From Tenacibaculum aiptasiae (GTDB lineage: Bacteria > Bacteroidota > Bacteroidia > Flavobacteriales > Flavobacteriaceae), in assembly GCF_008806755.1 (NCBI RefSeq), contig NZ_WAAU01000021.1, positions 1 through 64,000 on the forward strand: a DNA stretch of 64,000 nt. Reading direction: 5' to 3'. Made by a program: the position numbers and the translations under genes. The number at the start of each line of letters is the position of its first letter. Within the stretch, counting starts at the first letter, position 1. Shown piece by piece: positions 1-10,500 of the stretch. A model generated the notes under the pieces. The model did not search any database. It saw nothing but the letters and a program-made list of their open reading frames with translations, and was not told the origin of the DNA.

Positions 1-29
1 TCAAACTATCGTTTTTCCGTTAGCGGGTG

Positions 30-59
30 CAAATATAGAACTCTTTTTTAACACAACAA
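30..59 (-). promoter_or_regulatory. Promoter reading out of the left edge
   Basis: Read on the minus strand there is a -7 box TATATTTG (30-37) preceded by TTG (57-59) with exactly 19 bases between them, the standard Bacteroidota promoter layout. Its gene lies to the left of the window and cannot be identified. Confidence 0.6.
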
Positions 60-540
60 CTATCTTTTTAAATCTTTTTTTGAATTATTTTTTAATCACC
101 TATTTGTCAATAAGTTACACTCTAAAGTTTTTTAGGTTAGGTATTCATTTAATTAAGTTCTATATGATTTATCAAACTTATTATCTATAATTAGATGCTC
201 TTATATCACTAACCGAAGCTCTTTCCTATTGTAAAATAGAAAGTATTTCTCTCTCCATTTTGCTTCTTTTATTAAAATTTCACAAGAATGGATAGTAAAA
301 CAATAAGTAAACTATTTGCTCTCCTCTTATAAAAAGTATTATAAAACATTAATTAAAGAAGCTCCACAATCGTTATTCTATTCATTTTATAATAAAGTTA
401 TATCCTTGTCATAAGATTGTATATATAAATTAGTATCATTTCATTTGCTATTAAGCTATAAAGTATTAATGTATTTTTTTATTCTTCCGCCTTTTCTTAA
501 TAATCTATTCTTTATATAAATTTAAAATGTTATCAAATAA
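60..540. other. AT-rich intergenic stretch
   Basis: No convincing coding frame, RNA gene or long repeat was seen here. There is one weak imperfect hairpin near 220-244 (CTTTCCTATT against AATAGAAAG). It separates the outward promoter at the left edge from the terminator of the respiratory operon. Confidence 0.5.
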
Positions 541-571
541 AAAAAGCCTTCCAAAATTTGGAAGGCTTTTT
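541..571. terminator. Terminator of act-cox operon
   Basis: A near-perfect palindrome with AAGCCTTCC / GGAAGGCTT at its heart is flanked by A and T runs on both sides, so it can stop transcription from either direction. It lies about 20 bases past the stop codon of the oxidase subunit I gene and closes that operon. Confidence 0.9.
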
Positions 572-591
572 AAGCTTTTATATACTATTTA

Positions 592-2361
592 TTAGGTTGG
601 TTCTTCACCGTCTAATAAAGGTGTTGTTTGTAATACGAAATCTTGTCCGTGTACATATTCACCGTTTTCATCAGTCTTACTGTAGTCATAAGCCCATCTG
701 TGAACTTCTGGAATAGCTCCAGGCCAGTTTCCGTGGATATGTTCTACTGGTGTAGTCCACTCTAATGTGTTAGAGTTCCATGGGTTTTGTGATGCTACTT
801 TTCCTCTGTAGATTGAGATAAAGAAATTAGCTAAGAAAATTAACTGCGCTAAACCTCCAATGATAGCCATTACCGTCATAAATACGTTAATATCAGCTAA
901 ATCATCAAACATTGGGAAATTTGTGTTTGTATAATAACGACGTGGTAAACCTGCTAATCCAACAAAGTGCATTGGGAAGAATACTCCATACGCTGAGATT
1001 ATAGTAATCCAGAAGTGCCAGTATCCTAATGTCTTGTTCATCATTCTACCATACATTTTTGGGAACCAGTGGTACACCCCTGCGAACATTCCGAATAATG
1101 CAGATACACCCATTACTAAGTGGAAGTGCGCTACTACGAAATACGTATCGTGTACATTGATATCTAATGCAGAATCTCCTAATACTAATCCTGTTAAACC
1201 TCCTGTTACGAATGTAGATACTAATCCGATAGAGAATAACATACCTGGATTCATTTGTAAATTACCTTTCCATAGTGTTGTTACATAGTTAAATGCTTTT
1301 ACTGCTGATGGAATTGCAATTAATACTGTTGTGAATGTAAATACCGATCCTAAGAATGGGTTCATTCCTGAGATAAACATGTGGTGACCCCATACAATTG
1401 TAGATAAGAATGCAATTGCCATAATTGATCCGATCATTGCACGGTATCCAAAAATTGGCTTACGTGCATTTGTAGAGATAACTTCTGATGTTAATCCTAA
1501 TGCTGGTAATAATATAATATATACCTCTGGGTGACCTAAGAACCAGAATAAGTGTTCAAATAATACTGGTGATCCTCCTTGGTAATGTAATACTTCTCCT
1601 GAAATAAAGATATCTGATAAATAGAATGATGTTCCAAAGCTTCTATCGAATATTAATAATAAAGCTGCAGATAATAATACTGGGAACGAAATAACACCAA
1701 TAATAGCTGTAATGAAGAATGCCCACATTGTTAATGGCAATCTTGTCATCTTCATTCCTTTTGTACGTAAGTTTAATATAGTAACAATATAGTTTAATGA
1801 TCCAATTAATGAAGATGCAATGAATATTGCCATAGACACTAACCATAAAGTCATACCTGCTCCTGAACCTGGAATTGCTTGTGGTAATGCAGATAATGGA
1901 GGGTAAATAGTCCAACCTGCAGATGCTGGTCCTGCTTCAACAAACAATGATATAACCATTACTACTGATGATAAGAAAAATAACCAGTAAGAAACCATGT
2001 TTAAGAAACCAGAAGCCATATCACGTGCTCCAATCTGTAATGGAATTAGTAAGTTTGAAAAGGTACCACTTAAACCTGCTGTTAATACAAAGAATACCAT
2101 TATTGTACCGTGTATTGTTACCAATGCTAAGTACATATCTGGGTTCATAATACCATCTGTTTGATGGTTTCCTAAAAATGCTTCAATTATTGAGAATGAA
2201 GTATCTGGCCATGCAATTTGCAAGCGAAATAACATAGACATAAAACCTCCAATGATACCCATGAATATACCTGTAACAAGGAACTGCTTCGAGATCATTT
2301 TGTGATCTGTACTGAAGATATATTTAGTTACAAATGTTTCTTTGTGATGATGATCTGACAT
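592..2361 (-). CDS. ctaD: Cytochrome c oxidase subunit I
   Basis: This is the catalytic subunit of a haem-copper oxidase in the inner membrane; it reduces O2 to water and pumps protons. The 589-residue protein has the expected multi-helix profile. Ligands are visible: His84 (TIHGT) and His414 for the low-spin haem, His412 for the high-spin haem, and His277, His326 and His327 for CuB. Tyr281 in HPEVY is the residue cross-linked to His277 in type A oxidases. It is the last gene of the act-cox operon, after subunit II. No subunit III or IV follows, because a strong terminator comes directly after the stop, so those subunits must be encoded elsewhere if present. Confidence 0.97.
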   Translation of the reverse strand: MSDHHHKETFVTKYIFSTDHKMISKQFLVTGIFMGIIGGFMSMLFRLQIAWPDTSFSIIEAFLGNHQTDGIMNPDMYLALVTIHGTIMVFFVLTAGLSGTFSNLLIPLQIGARDMASGFLNMVSYWLFFLSSVVMVISLFVEAGPASAGWTIYPPLSALPQAIPGSGAGMTLWLVSMAIFIASSLIGSLNYIVTILNLRTKGMKMTRLPLTMWAFFITAIIGVISFPVLLSAALLLIFDRSFGTSFYLSDIFISGEVLHYQGGSPVLFEHLFWFLGHPEVYIILLPALGLTSEVISTNARKPIFGYRAMIGSIMAIAFLSTIVWGHHMFISGMNPFLGSVFTFTTVLIAIPSAVKAFNYVTTLWKGNLQMNPGMLFSIGLVSTFVTGGLTGLVLGDSALDINVHDTYFVVAHFHLVMGVSALFGMFAGVYHWFPKMYGRMMNKTLGYWHFWITIISAYGVFFPMHFVGLAGLPRRYYTNTNFPMFDDLADINVFMTVMAIIGGLAQLIFLANFFISIYRGKVASQNPWNSNTLEWTTPVEHIHGNWPGAIPEVHRWAYDYSKTDENGEYVHGQDFVLQTTPLLDGEEPT

Positions 2362-2395
2362 AATCTATCTTTTATATAACTTTTTTGAAAAAATC

Positions 2396-3403
2396 TTATT
2401 TAATAACTTGAGCTAATGTTTTTTGCTCTGATAACCACTTTTTGTATTCAGCTTCTTCAACAACAGTAATTTTCATTTGCATGTTGTAGTGAGATGCTCC
2501 ACAAATTTTGTTACATAACAATAAGTAGTTAAATTCATAAGGCTCTTCACCTTTAGCTCTTCTAATTTTGTTAATTCCTTCAGTTTTCGCTATTACTTCA
2601 GAATTTTGACGCATTTCTTCTGTAGTATACTTAGGTGTAAATGCAAACTGAGTAATCATACCAGGAACACAGTTCATTTGTGCTCTAAAGTGTGGCATGT
2701 ACGCAGAGTGTAATACATCTTGTGAACGGAATTTAAATAATATTTTCTTTCCTTTCGGTAATACTAATTCAGTAACTTTTTTATCATCTTGTGACTTAGG
2801 ATCTGACATATCAACTCCCATAGAGTTAATTCCTTTAATGAAATTTACATTTCCTAATCCTAATTCATTATCTTCTCCTGCATAACGTGCTTGCCAGTCG
2901 AATTGTCTTGAATATACTTCAATTTCAATTGGATTCTCATCGTCTCCAACATACATAATGTTGTTCCAAGCCCATAATCCATATCCAATTAATAATACAA
3001 TTGTTACTGCTGGAATAGAAGTCCATAAAAGCTCTAATTTGTGGCTATCTGCATAAAATAATGCTTTTCTGTCCTTGTTTCCTCTATACTTATAACTAAA
3101 GTAAAAGATTAAGAACTGCATTCCAAATTGAACAATTCCAATTAACCAAAATGTAATATTGAATAAGTTATCATCGTGTTCTCCTTCGATAGAAGCAGAT
3201 TCTGGTAACATTATTACATTCATTGCGATTAAACAGTAAATCATCATTGCATATAAGAAAGCTAAGAATCCTAAAGCTAATTTACCTTGTGTTTCGTTGT
3301 CTTTATCTGTAGCAATTACAGAACGGAAATTCATGATACGAGTAATTTGCCAAAAACTTACTCCTATTGCAACTGCTATGAAAATATAAAATAAAGCGAG
3401 CAT
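2396..3403 (-). CDS. coxB: Cytochrome c oxidase subunit II
   Basis: This subunit carries the CuA centre that accepts electrons for the oxidase. CuA ligands are visible: His232 (HSAYMPH), then Cys297, Cys301, His305 and Met309 in the CNKICGASHYNM motif. The 335-residue protein has four N-terminal hydrophobic segments (about 1-20, 43-65, 82-103, 125-147), two more than the usual pair, then a periplasmic cupredoxin domain. There is no C-terminal haem motif, so it is not a caa3-type fusion. It sits between actF and subunit I, which fits an alternative complex III-oxidase supercomplex of the kind known from Flavobacterium johnsoniae. Confidence 0.95.
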   Translation of the reverse strand: MLALFYIFIAVAIGVSFWQITRIMNFRSVIATDKDNETQGKLALGFLAFLYAMMIYCLIAMNVIMLPESASIEGEHDDNLFNITFWLIGIVQFGMQFLIFYFSYKYRGNKDRKALFYADSHKLELLWTSIPAVTIVLLIGYGLWAWNNIMYVGDDENPIEIEVYSRQFDWQARYAGEDNELGLGNVNFIKGINSMGVDMSDPKSQDDKKVTELVLPKGKKILFKFRSQDVLHSAYMPHFRAQMNCVPGMITQFAFTPKYTTEEMRQNSEVIAKTEGINKIRRAKGEEPYEFNYLLLCNKICGASHYNMQMKITVVEEAEYKKWLSEQKTLAQVIK

Positions 3404-3437
3404 ATTATCTAAACTATTTGTTTATTAATTCTAATTA

Positions 3438-5033
3438 TTAATGATGATTACTATCTTCTCCTCTGTGTTCGATATTATAGTAATGGAAAGTTTCACTCTC
3501 ATGTAAGAATGGGTTTCCTTTTGCTACTGGATCTGCTTTTGCAAATGCATTGAACGTTGCGAAAATAAACAATCCTACGAAGAATAAGATTGCACTGATT
3601 TCTCCAACCCCAAATCCGTATTGAGCTCCTACAGTACCAGGCATAATCATTACGAATAAATCTAAGTAGTGACCTGCTAATATTACTACTCCTCCTAATG
3701 TTACAAACCAAGGGACACTCTTAAAGTCACTGTTGATTAATAATAATACTGGGAAGATGAAGTTCATTACTACCATTGCTAAGAATGGTACTTTGTATTC
3801 GTTAAAACGCAATAAGTAATATGTAGTTTCCTCTGGCATATCTGCATACCAAATTAACATAAACTGTGCAAACCATAAGTAAGTCCAGAATACTGAGAAA
3901 CCAAACATATATTTAGCTAAATCGTGAATATGGCTATCGTTAACTAATGGTAAATATCCTTTAGAACGTAAGTAAATTGTTACAAAAGCAATTACTGTTA
4001 AAGCTGATACTAAGAAAGTAGCTAATACATACCATCCGAATAATGTTGAGAACCAGTGTGGGTCAATTCCCATAATCCAATCCCAAGCCATCATAGATTC
4101 AGTAATCATAAAGAAAAATAAGAAGATTACAGATATGTTATAATTTCTCTTGTGTAATTTTAAATCACCATTATCTTGTTGGATAGACCCTTTTCTGATA
4201 ATAAAACGGTAAGCATTCCATACTAATAAATAGAAGATACTTCTAATTAACCATCCTGGTGTATTTAAGTACCATTTCTTTCCATCTATAATTGGATCAT
4301 AGTTTGGACTTGTAGGATCTACAACTCCTTCTCCCATCCATGGAAATAAGTGGTTGATGTGCATTGCTGTAGCAATTAAGAACAATAACATAATTGCACT
4401 TACATAGTGCATGTTTGCTGTTATTGCTTCCATTACTCTAAATAACACTACAGACCATCCTGCTTGTGCTACTCTTTGAATTGCATAGAAAGCTAATACT
4501 AATAATGTTACTCCTAAGAAGAATAATAATGCTACAAATACAGCAGCCCAAGGTCTGTTTTGCATTTGGTGAAAAGCGTGCTCTGCATGTGCATCTCCGT
4601 GATCTTCACCGTGTGCATTAGCTGCATGCGCATCTTTAGATGCTGCAACTTTTGCATGTGCTTCTTTCACCTCTTTTTGGTGAGTATCTTCTGCGTTTAC
4701 AGCAGTACTATCTGCAGTGTGAGCTTCTTCTGTTGTTTCTTTTGCATGTGTAGCAGTGCTATCAGCTTCGTGTGCTTTTGTAGCTGCTTCTTCTGAATGT
4801 TTTTCAACTTCAGCATGCGCTTCAGTCTTAGCTTCTTTAGCGTGAGCTTTTTCTTCACCATGTGAATCAGCTGCTCCGTGACCACCTCCATGGTGAGCCT
4901 CTTGTTTTGCTAAAATTTCTTTTGCTTCTTCTAATGTTTTAGGCGCCGTCATAAAACTAGCGGCAGTACCTAAGGCTCCTAAAACCATAAGAGCAATAGC
5001 AAGCATTTTTAATTTTCCTGAAAACTGGTACAT
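3438..5033 (-). CDS. actF: Alternative complex III subunit ActF, His-rich N-terminus
   Basis: A membrane subunit of the quinol:electron-acceptor oxidoreductase that replaces bc1 in many Bacteroidota. From about residue 160 onward it has the ActF pattern of roughly ten membrane helices, related to ActC/NrfD. Before this lies a first helix (about 8-28) and then an unusual stretch at 45-155, rich in Ala, Glu, Lys and Thr, with 18 histidines, many in AH or HA pairs. That stretch is low-complexity and probably exposed; metal binding is only an inference. The gene lies between actE and coxB with gaps under 35 bases, so it is certainly co-transcribed. Confidence 0.93.
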   Translation of the reverse strand: MYQFSGKLKMLAIALMVLGALGTAASFMTAPKTLEEAKEILAKQEAHHGGGHGAADSHGEEKAHAKEAKTEAHAEVEKHSEEAATKAHEADSTATHAKETTEEAHTADSTAVNAEDTHQKEVKEAHAKVAASKDAHAANAHGEDHGDAHAEHAFHQMQNRPWAAVFVALLFFLGVTLLVLAFYAIQRVAQAGWSVVLFRVMEAITANMHYVSAIMLLFLIATAMHINHLFPWMGEGVVDPTSPNYDPIIDGKKWYLNTPGWLIRSIFYLLVWNAYRFIIRKGSIQQDNGDLKLHKRNYNISVIFLFFFMITESMMAWDWIMGIDPHWFSTLFGWYVLATFLVSALTVIAFVTIYLRSKGYLPLVNDSHIHDLAKYMFGFSVFWTYLWFAQFMLIWYADMPEETTYYLLRFNEYKVPFLAMVVMNFIFPVLLLINSDFKSVPWFVTLGGVVILAGHYLDLFVMIMPGTVGAQYGFGVGEISAILFFVGLFIFATFNAFAKADPVAKGNPFLHESETFHYYNIEHRGEDSNHH

Positions 5034-5055
5034 ATCTTAACTATCTATTATAGAC

Positions 5056-5598
5056 TTATTTTAATTCGCTTCTTAATTTTTCTACGTATTGTACAATTTG
5101 CCAACGCTCTTTGTACTTTAACTGTGATGCATGAGATCCCATTAAGTTTTTACCATACATAATTACATGGTAAATATTTCCTGGTGTTAAATCTCTATCC
5201 TTGTAATTTGGAATACCATTGAATTTATCTCTTTGTGATAAAACTCCGTTTCCATCTCCTTTTGTTCCATGACAAGAGGCACAGTAAATTCCGTATAACT
5301 CTTTACCTTTTTCTAAGTTAACCTCATTAGTAGGTAAAGGGTTTTTTAATTCAGCTTTTGCTTTTTCATATCCTTCATTTGTATCAGGAATATCATAAGC
5401 TACTATACCATTTCTACTTACAGTACCTGCAACTGGTAATCTATCAACCATTCCTCCTGGTGAATTAGCTCCATTTGCATCATAAGCTACAGATACATAC
5501 ATATCTGGCATATATTGTACTTGTGGTTTACGTTTATTATTACAAGAAGCTAAGCTTGCAACTACAACTAAAGCGATAATTATTTTTAAGCTCTTCAT
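5056..5598 (-). CDS. actE: Alternative complex III subunit ActE, mono-haem cytochrome c lipoprotein
   Basis: A 180-residue lipoprotein with an N-terminal signal and lipobox ending at Cys19 (SLASC), followed by one c-type haem motif, CASCH at 106-110. In alternative complex III, ActE is the mono-haem cytochrome that passes electrons from the penta-haem subunit toward the oxidase. The C-terminal half has the small cytochrome c fold pattern, with Met-containing segments after the haem that could give the axial ligand. Nine bases separate it from actD upstream. The family match through motif, length and gene order is strong. Confidence 0.93.
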   Translation of the reverse strand: MKSLKIIIALVVVASLASCNNKRKPQVQYMPDMYVSVAYDANGANSPGGMVDRLPVAGTVSRNGIVAYDIPDTNEGYEKAKAELKNPLPTNEVNLEKGKELYGIYCASCHGTKGDGNGVLSQRDKFNGIPNYKDRDLTPGNIYHVIMYGKNLMGSHASQLKYKERWQIVQYVEKLRSELK

Positions 5599-5607
5599 AT
5601 CTCTTAA

Positions 5608-6135
5608 TTAATGCTTTTCTACTACGTTAATTTCTACAGCTCCTGTTGTTTCTAACAAAGCTTTTAATTCTTCTTCGTTACCGTGAACAGGGATCTCCAT
5701 TAAGAAGTGATCATCTGTAGTTCTTGGATCTGGGTTTTCAGCTTTTTTGAATGGCCAAATTTTACTTCTCATGTAAAATGTAATAACCATTAAGTGGGCT
5801 GCAAAGAATACTGTTAATTCGAACATGATTGGAACGAAAGCTGGCATGTTAGTAGCCCAAGAAAAGTTAGGTTTACCTCCAATATCCTGTGGCCAATCTG
5901 CAATCATAGTATACCATGTTAACCAAATAGCAACCGATAAACCTGTAATACCATACATAAAAGCAGTGATGGCTAAACGTGTTGGTGCTAATCCCATTGC
6001 TTTGTCTAATCCGTGAACTGGAAATGGACAAAATACCTCTTCAATATGATGGTGATCTGCTTTTACTTTCTTAACGGCATCCATTAAGATATCATCATCA
6101 TTATATAATGCGTGAATTACTTTATTAGTGCTCAT
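5608..6135 (-). CDS. actD: Alternative complex III subunit ActD (DUF3341)
   Basis: A 175-residue membrane subunit with two hydrophobic segments (about 60-80 and 98-120) and a soluble N-terminal region beginning with a short nucleotide-fold-like strand pattern. ActD carries no cofactor in known complexes and contacts the membrane core subunits. Its start codon lies within the 3' end of actC: the two genes overlap by 11 bases, implying translational coupling. The PFP-VHGLDKAMGL stretch near residue 38 is typical of the DUF3341 family. Identity is supported by family features and its fixed place between actC and actE. Confidence 0.93.
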   Translation of the reverse strand: MSTNKVIHALYNDDDILMDAVKKVKADHHHIEEVFCPFPVHGLDKAMGLAPTRLAITAFMYGITGLSVAIWLTWYTMIADWPQDIGGKPNFSWATNMPAFVPIMFELTVFFAAHLMVITFYMRSKIWPFKKAENPDPRTTDDHFLMEIPVHGNEEELKALLETTGAVEINVVEKH

Positions 6136-7525
6136 TGTTCTCCTCTCTTAATTTTTTATAGTTCTCACCTGTTGATTTCAAGATTGTCTTAATCTCTGCT
6201 GTAGGAATTACAGGGAAAGTTCTTGCATATAATAAGAATAATACAAAGAAGAATCCAATAGTTCCAATAAAGATACCTACATCTACAAATGTTGGCTCAA
6301 AACGCCACCATGTTGATGGTAATTGACCTTTACTTAATACAATTGCGATAATATCGAAACGCTCAAACCACATTCCTATATTAATGATAATTGAGATAAT
6401 GAAAGACCAAATAAAACTTCTTCTAATTTTCTTAAACCATAATAATTGTGGAGTAAAAATGTTACAGATTAATAAAGACCAAAATGCCCATCCGTAAGCT
6501 CCTGCTTCTGCTCCAAAAGATAAATAAGTATAATTTTCGTAAGGTGATCCTGTATACCATGCAATAAAGAACTCTGTTGCATATGCTACTGCTACGATAC
6601 CTCCTGTTACGATAATTACGATATTCATATACTCTACGTGTAGACGTGTAATATATGCTTCCATATTCGTTACTTTACGCATAATACCTAATAAAGTTTG
6701 TACCATTGCGAATCCAGAGAAAATTGCCCCTGCTACGAAATATGGAGGAAAGATTGTTGAGTGCCATCCTGGGTTAATAGATGTTGCGAAGTCCATCGAT
6801 ACAATCGTGTGTACTGAAAGTACTAATGGAGTTGCTAAACCTGCTAATACTAATGATACTTCTTCAAAACGTTGCCAATCTTTAGCTCTACCTGACCATC
6901 CGAAAGATAATAATGCATATATCTTCTTTTGGAATGGTTTAACAGCTCTATCACGGATTGTTGCAAAATCAGGTAATAAACCAGTCCACCAGAATACTAA
7001 TGATACCGATAAATACGTAGAGATTGCGAATACGTCCCATAATAAAGGCGAGTTGAAGTTTACCCATAACGAACCAAACTGGTTAGGAATTGGTAATACC
7101 CAGTACCCATTCCATGGACGTCCCATGTGAATAATTGGGAATAAACCTGCTTGGAATACGGCAAAGATTGTCATTGCCTCTGCAGAACGGTTAATTGCCA
7201 TTCTCCATTTTTGACGGAATAATAATAATACCGCTGAGATAAGTGTTCCGGCGTGACCGATACCTACCCACCATACAAAGTTGGTGATATCCCATGCCCA
7301 ACCGATATTTTTACTTAATCCCCATACACCGATTCCTGTTCCTACGGTGTAAAAGATACATCCAAATCCCCATAACATTGCTGCTAAAGAGATATAGAAT
7401 GCTACATACCAATGTTTGTTTGCTTTACCTTCAATAGGTTTTGCAATATCTTCAGTAATATCATGGTAACTCTTGTCACCAAGTATTAATGGTTCTCTAT
7501 AAGATGATTCGTAATGAGACGACAT
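6125..7525 (-). CDS. actC: Alternative complex III subunit ActC (NrfD-like)
   Basis: A 466-residue polytopic membrane protein of the NrfD/PsrC family that forms the quinol-binding core of alternative complex III. About ten hydrophobic segments are visible. Conserved features include the GRPWNGYWVLP motif near residue 135 and the TSINPGWHSTIFPPYF stretch near 250. It follows actB by under 30 bases and overlaps actD. It is expected to pair with ActF and feed quinol electrons to the Fe-S subunit ActB. Confidence 0.95.
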   Translation of the reverse strand: MSSHYESSYREPLILGDKSYHDITEDIAKPIEGKANKHWYVAFYISLAAMLWGFGCIFYTVGTGIGVWGLSKNIGWAWDITNFVWWVGIGHAGTLISAVLLLFRQKWRMAINRSAEAMTIFAVFQAGLFPIIHMGRPWNGYWVLPIPNQFGSLWVNFNSPLLWDVFAISTYLSVSLVFWWTGLLPDFATIRDRAVKPFQKKIYALLSFGWSGRAKDWQRFEEVSLVLAGLATPLVLSVHTIVSMDFATSINPGWHSTIFPPYFVAGAIFSGFAMVQTLLGIMRKVTNMEAYITRLHVEYMNIVIIVTGGIVAVAYATEFFIAWYTGSPYENYTYLSFGAEAGAYGWAFWSLLICNIFTPQLLWFKKIRRSFIWSFIISIIINIGMWFERFDIIAIVLSKGQLPSTWWRFEPTFVDVGIFIGTIGFFFVLFLLYARTFPVIPTAEIKTILKSTGENYKKLREENNEH

Positions 7526-7552
7526 AAATCTATATACTTATTAATTTTATTA

Positions 7553-10500
7553 TTAAGCTTCGTTTGTATTTCTAACTTTCACTTGGTACACTACATTTGG
7601 TTTTGTTCCAATATAGTCTAACACGTGGAATGCTCTTTTATCTTCAACTAATGGAGTTACTGGATCTTCAGAGTTATTTACATCTCCAAACACCATTGAT
7701 CCTGTAGAACAAGCTTGTGAACATGCTGTTTCAAACTCATCTTTATTTACAGGTCTACCTTCTCTTTTAGCTTTTAAGATAGTTGCTTGTGTCATTTGAA
7801 TACACATAGAACATTTTTCCATAACTCCTCTTGAACGAACAACTACGTCTGGGTTTAACACCATTTTACCGTACTCGTTATTCATGTTGAAGTCAAACTC
7901 TTCGTTCTCTGCATAATTAAACCAGTTAAAACGACGAACTCTATATGGACAGTTATTTGCACAATATCTAGTTCCTACACAACGGTTATACGCCATTTGG
8001 TTTTGACCTTGACGACCGTGTGATGTTGCTGCTACCGGACATACTGTTTCACATGGTGCGTGATTACAGTGCTGACACATCATTGGTTGGAAAGCAACTT
8101 GTGGGTTCTCTGCTGGATTTTCTAAAGCGTCAAATAAATCACCTTTACTTAACTCTAATACTTTTTCTGTATATCTTCTTTCTACTTCTTGATTCGCTAA
8201 ACCTGGATTTTGAGCTTTAAACTCTTCCATAGTCATTTTAGCTTCGTGTTGCTTATCTTCAACAGTAGATGAATAGTAACGATCTATACGCAACCAGTGC
8301 ATATCTCTACCTACTCTCATTTCATCTTTACCAACTACTGGTACGTTGTTTTCTGCGTGACATGCTACAACACATGCTCCACATCCTGTACATGAAGTTA
8401 AGTCGATAGATAATTTGAAGTGATGTCCTATTGTTCTATCATGCTCATCCCATAAGTCGATAGTACTTCCTTCAACTTCTTGGTGATCATAAGAAACCAT
8501 AAATGGCTTATTCCATGTATGCTTAGGATCTAAATTTTTATTGTTTACTTCTTTTAATGAAGCTTCTTTTAAAATATCGTGACGTCCTGCAAGTGTACTT
8601 TGTACTTGTGTACAAGCAAACTTATGCCATCCTGATGTTTTTTCAATTGAAACGTTGTATTGGATGTTATTTCCATTCACATAGAATGGGTATGCATTAA
8701 CACCAACTTGCATTTCTTTTTTCAATCCTTGACTTCTACCGTAACCTAATGCTAATCCAACAGATCCTTTTGCTTGACCTGGTTGAATCATTACTGGAAT
8801 ATTTTTAATTGCTACTCCGTTTACTGTTACTGTAGCATAATTACCATCGATTGCTCCATTATCTTTTACTGGATTTTCAAAACCTAACTCTCTTGCATCT
8901 GCAATAGACATTGTTAAGTAGTTATCCCAAGTAGCTCTTGTAAGAGGATCTGGTAATTCTTGTAACCAAGGGTTGTTTGCTTGTTTACCATCTCCTAAAG
9001 CAGTTGATGTAAATAAGCTTAATTCGAACCCTGAAGCTTTTCCTGCTGATCTTGCTAATTCACCAGCTGCAGTAGTTAAATCTACAACTGTTTCTGTTGG
9101 CGCCTCAACTTCTTCAACAGCAACTTCTCCTTTAAAGAATCCATCATGTAATGCTTGATTCCAAGAAGCTCCTCCTAAAATATTTGTACTCCAGTATTCT
9201 TTTAATGTATCGTAATAATTTACTGTACTTCCAGACCACTTTAATAATACATCTTGTAACTGACGTGTATTGAATAATGGTTGAATTGTTGGTTGCATTA
9301 AACCAAAAGAACCTTCTTCAACAACAACATCTCCCCAAGACTCTAAATAGTGAGGTGCTGGTAATTTATATGCAGTTGCATTTGCAGTTTCATCATCTTG
9401 AGTACTTAATGCAACAGATAATTTTAATTTCTTTAATCCTTCAGAGAAATCAGCAGCATTTGCTAAAGTAAAAACTGGATTTACGTTATAAGTTACTAAA
9501 CCTTTAACTGCTCCAGATTTCATATCAGCAACTAACTTAGCTACTTTTTTATCATCTCCTTGTCTTTTATAGATAGGCTTGTTTACATCGATAATAGTAC
9601 TCTTTAATGCTTTATTTATTTCTAAAGCGATTAATTGAGCATTTTTATCATTTAATCCTGTAACAACAACTCCTTTTGAACCTGCTTTCATTAAATCAGC
9701 AGCAAGTTTTTTAACATCTGCATCAGCCTTAGTTGCTTTTGATGGAAGAGATCCTCCAGTTACAGCATTGTAAAGGTTAATTAAAGCATAAACTTGTTCA
9801 GAAGGTTTTAATACCACACGCTTATCTGCATTTGCACCAGTAAGCGACATGTTACTTTCAAGTTGTACGTGGTAAGACATCTTACCGCTATTTACATCTC
9901 TACCTTTTACATAACTTCCTTCGAAACCTCCATGCCAGTCTGCTAAGAAATCTGCTCCAATTGAAGCAATAACTTCCGCTTCACTAAAATCATAGTTAGG
10001 TAAAGCACGTTTACCGTACATTGCTTCAAAAGCATCTGCAGCTCCACTTTCAGAAACAGCATCGTATACCACGTGTGTTACATTTGGATAAGCAGTTATA
10101 AAATCAGCAATTACTTTTTCAGTAGATGGACTCGCTAAAGTACCTGTTAATAACACTACTGGTTCATTTGCTTCTTTTAACTCGTTTAACTTAGCAACAA
10201 TTTCTTTATCAGCATCTGCCCAAGAAATATTTGCACCACCTTTACTAGGCTCTTTTAAACGTAATTTATCATCATATAAAGATAATACAGAAGCTACCGT
10301 TCTCGCATTTACATCTGCATTTGCTTCTTTATTTGGCATCACTAAAATAGGACGCCCTTCTCTTGTTTTTACTAATACGTTTGCGAAATCAAATCCGTCT
10401 GCCATAGTAGTTGCATACCAATCAGCAACACCTACAACGATATCATTTGGTTGTACTACATAAGGAATTGATTTTCTTACTGGACCTTCACAAGCCGCTA

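Noticed and set aside
541..571. Hairpin as an independent small RNA
   Set aside because: Fully explained as a terminator right after the oxidase gene.
1034..1288. Plus-strand frame inside ctaD
   Set aside because: Antisense shadow; the minus frame carries all oxidase motifs.
4560..4796. Long plus-strand frame opposite actF
   Set aside because: Antisense shadow of the His/Ala-rich low-complexity coding stretch; its Cys/Phe-rich translation has no domain.
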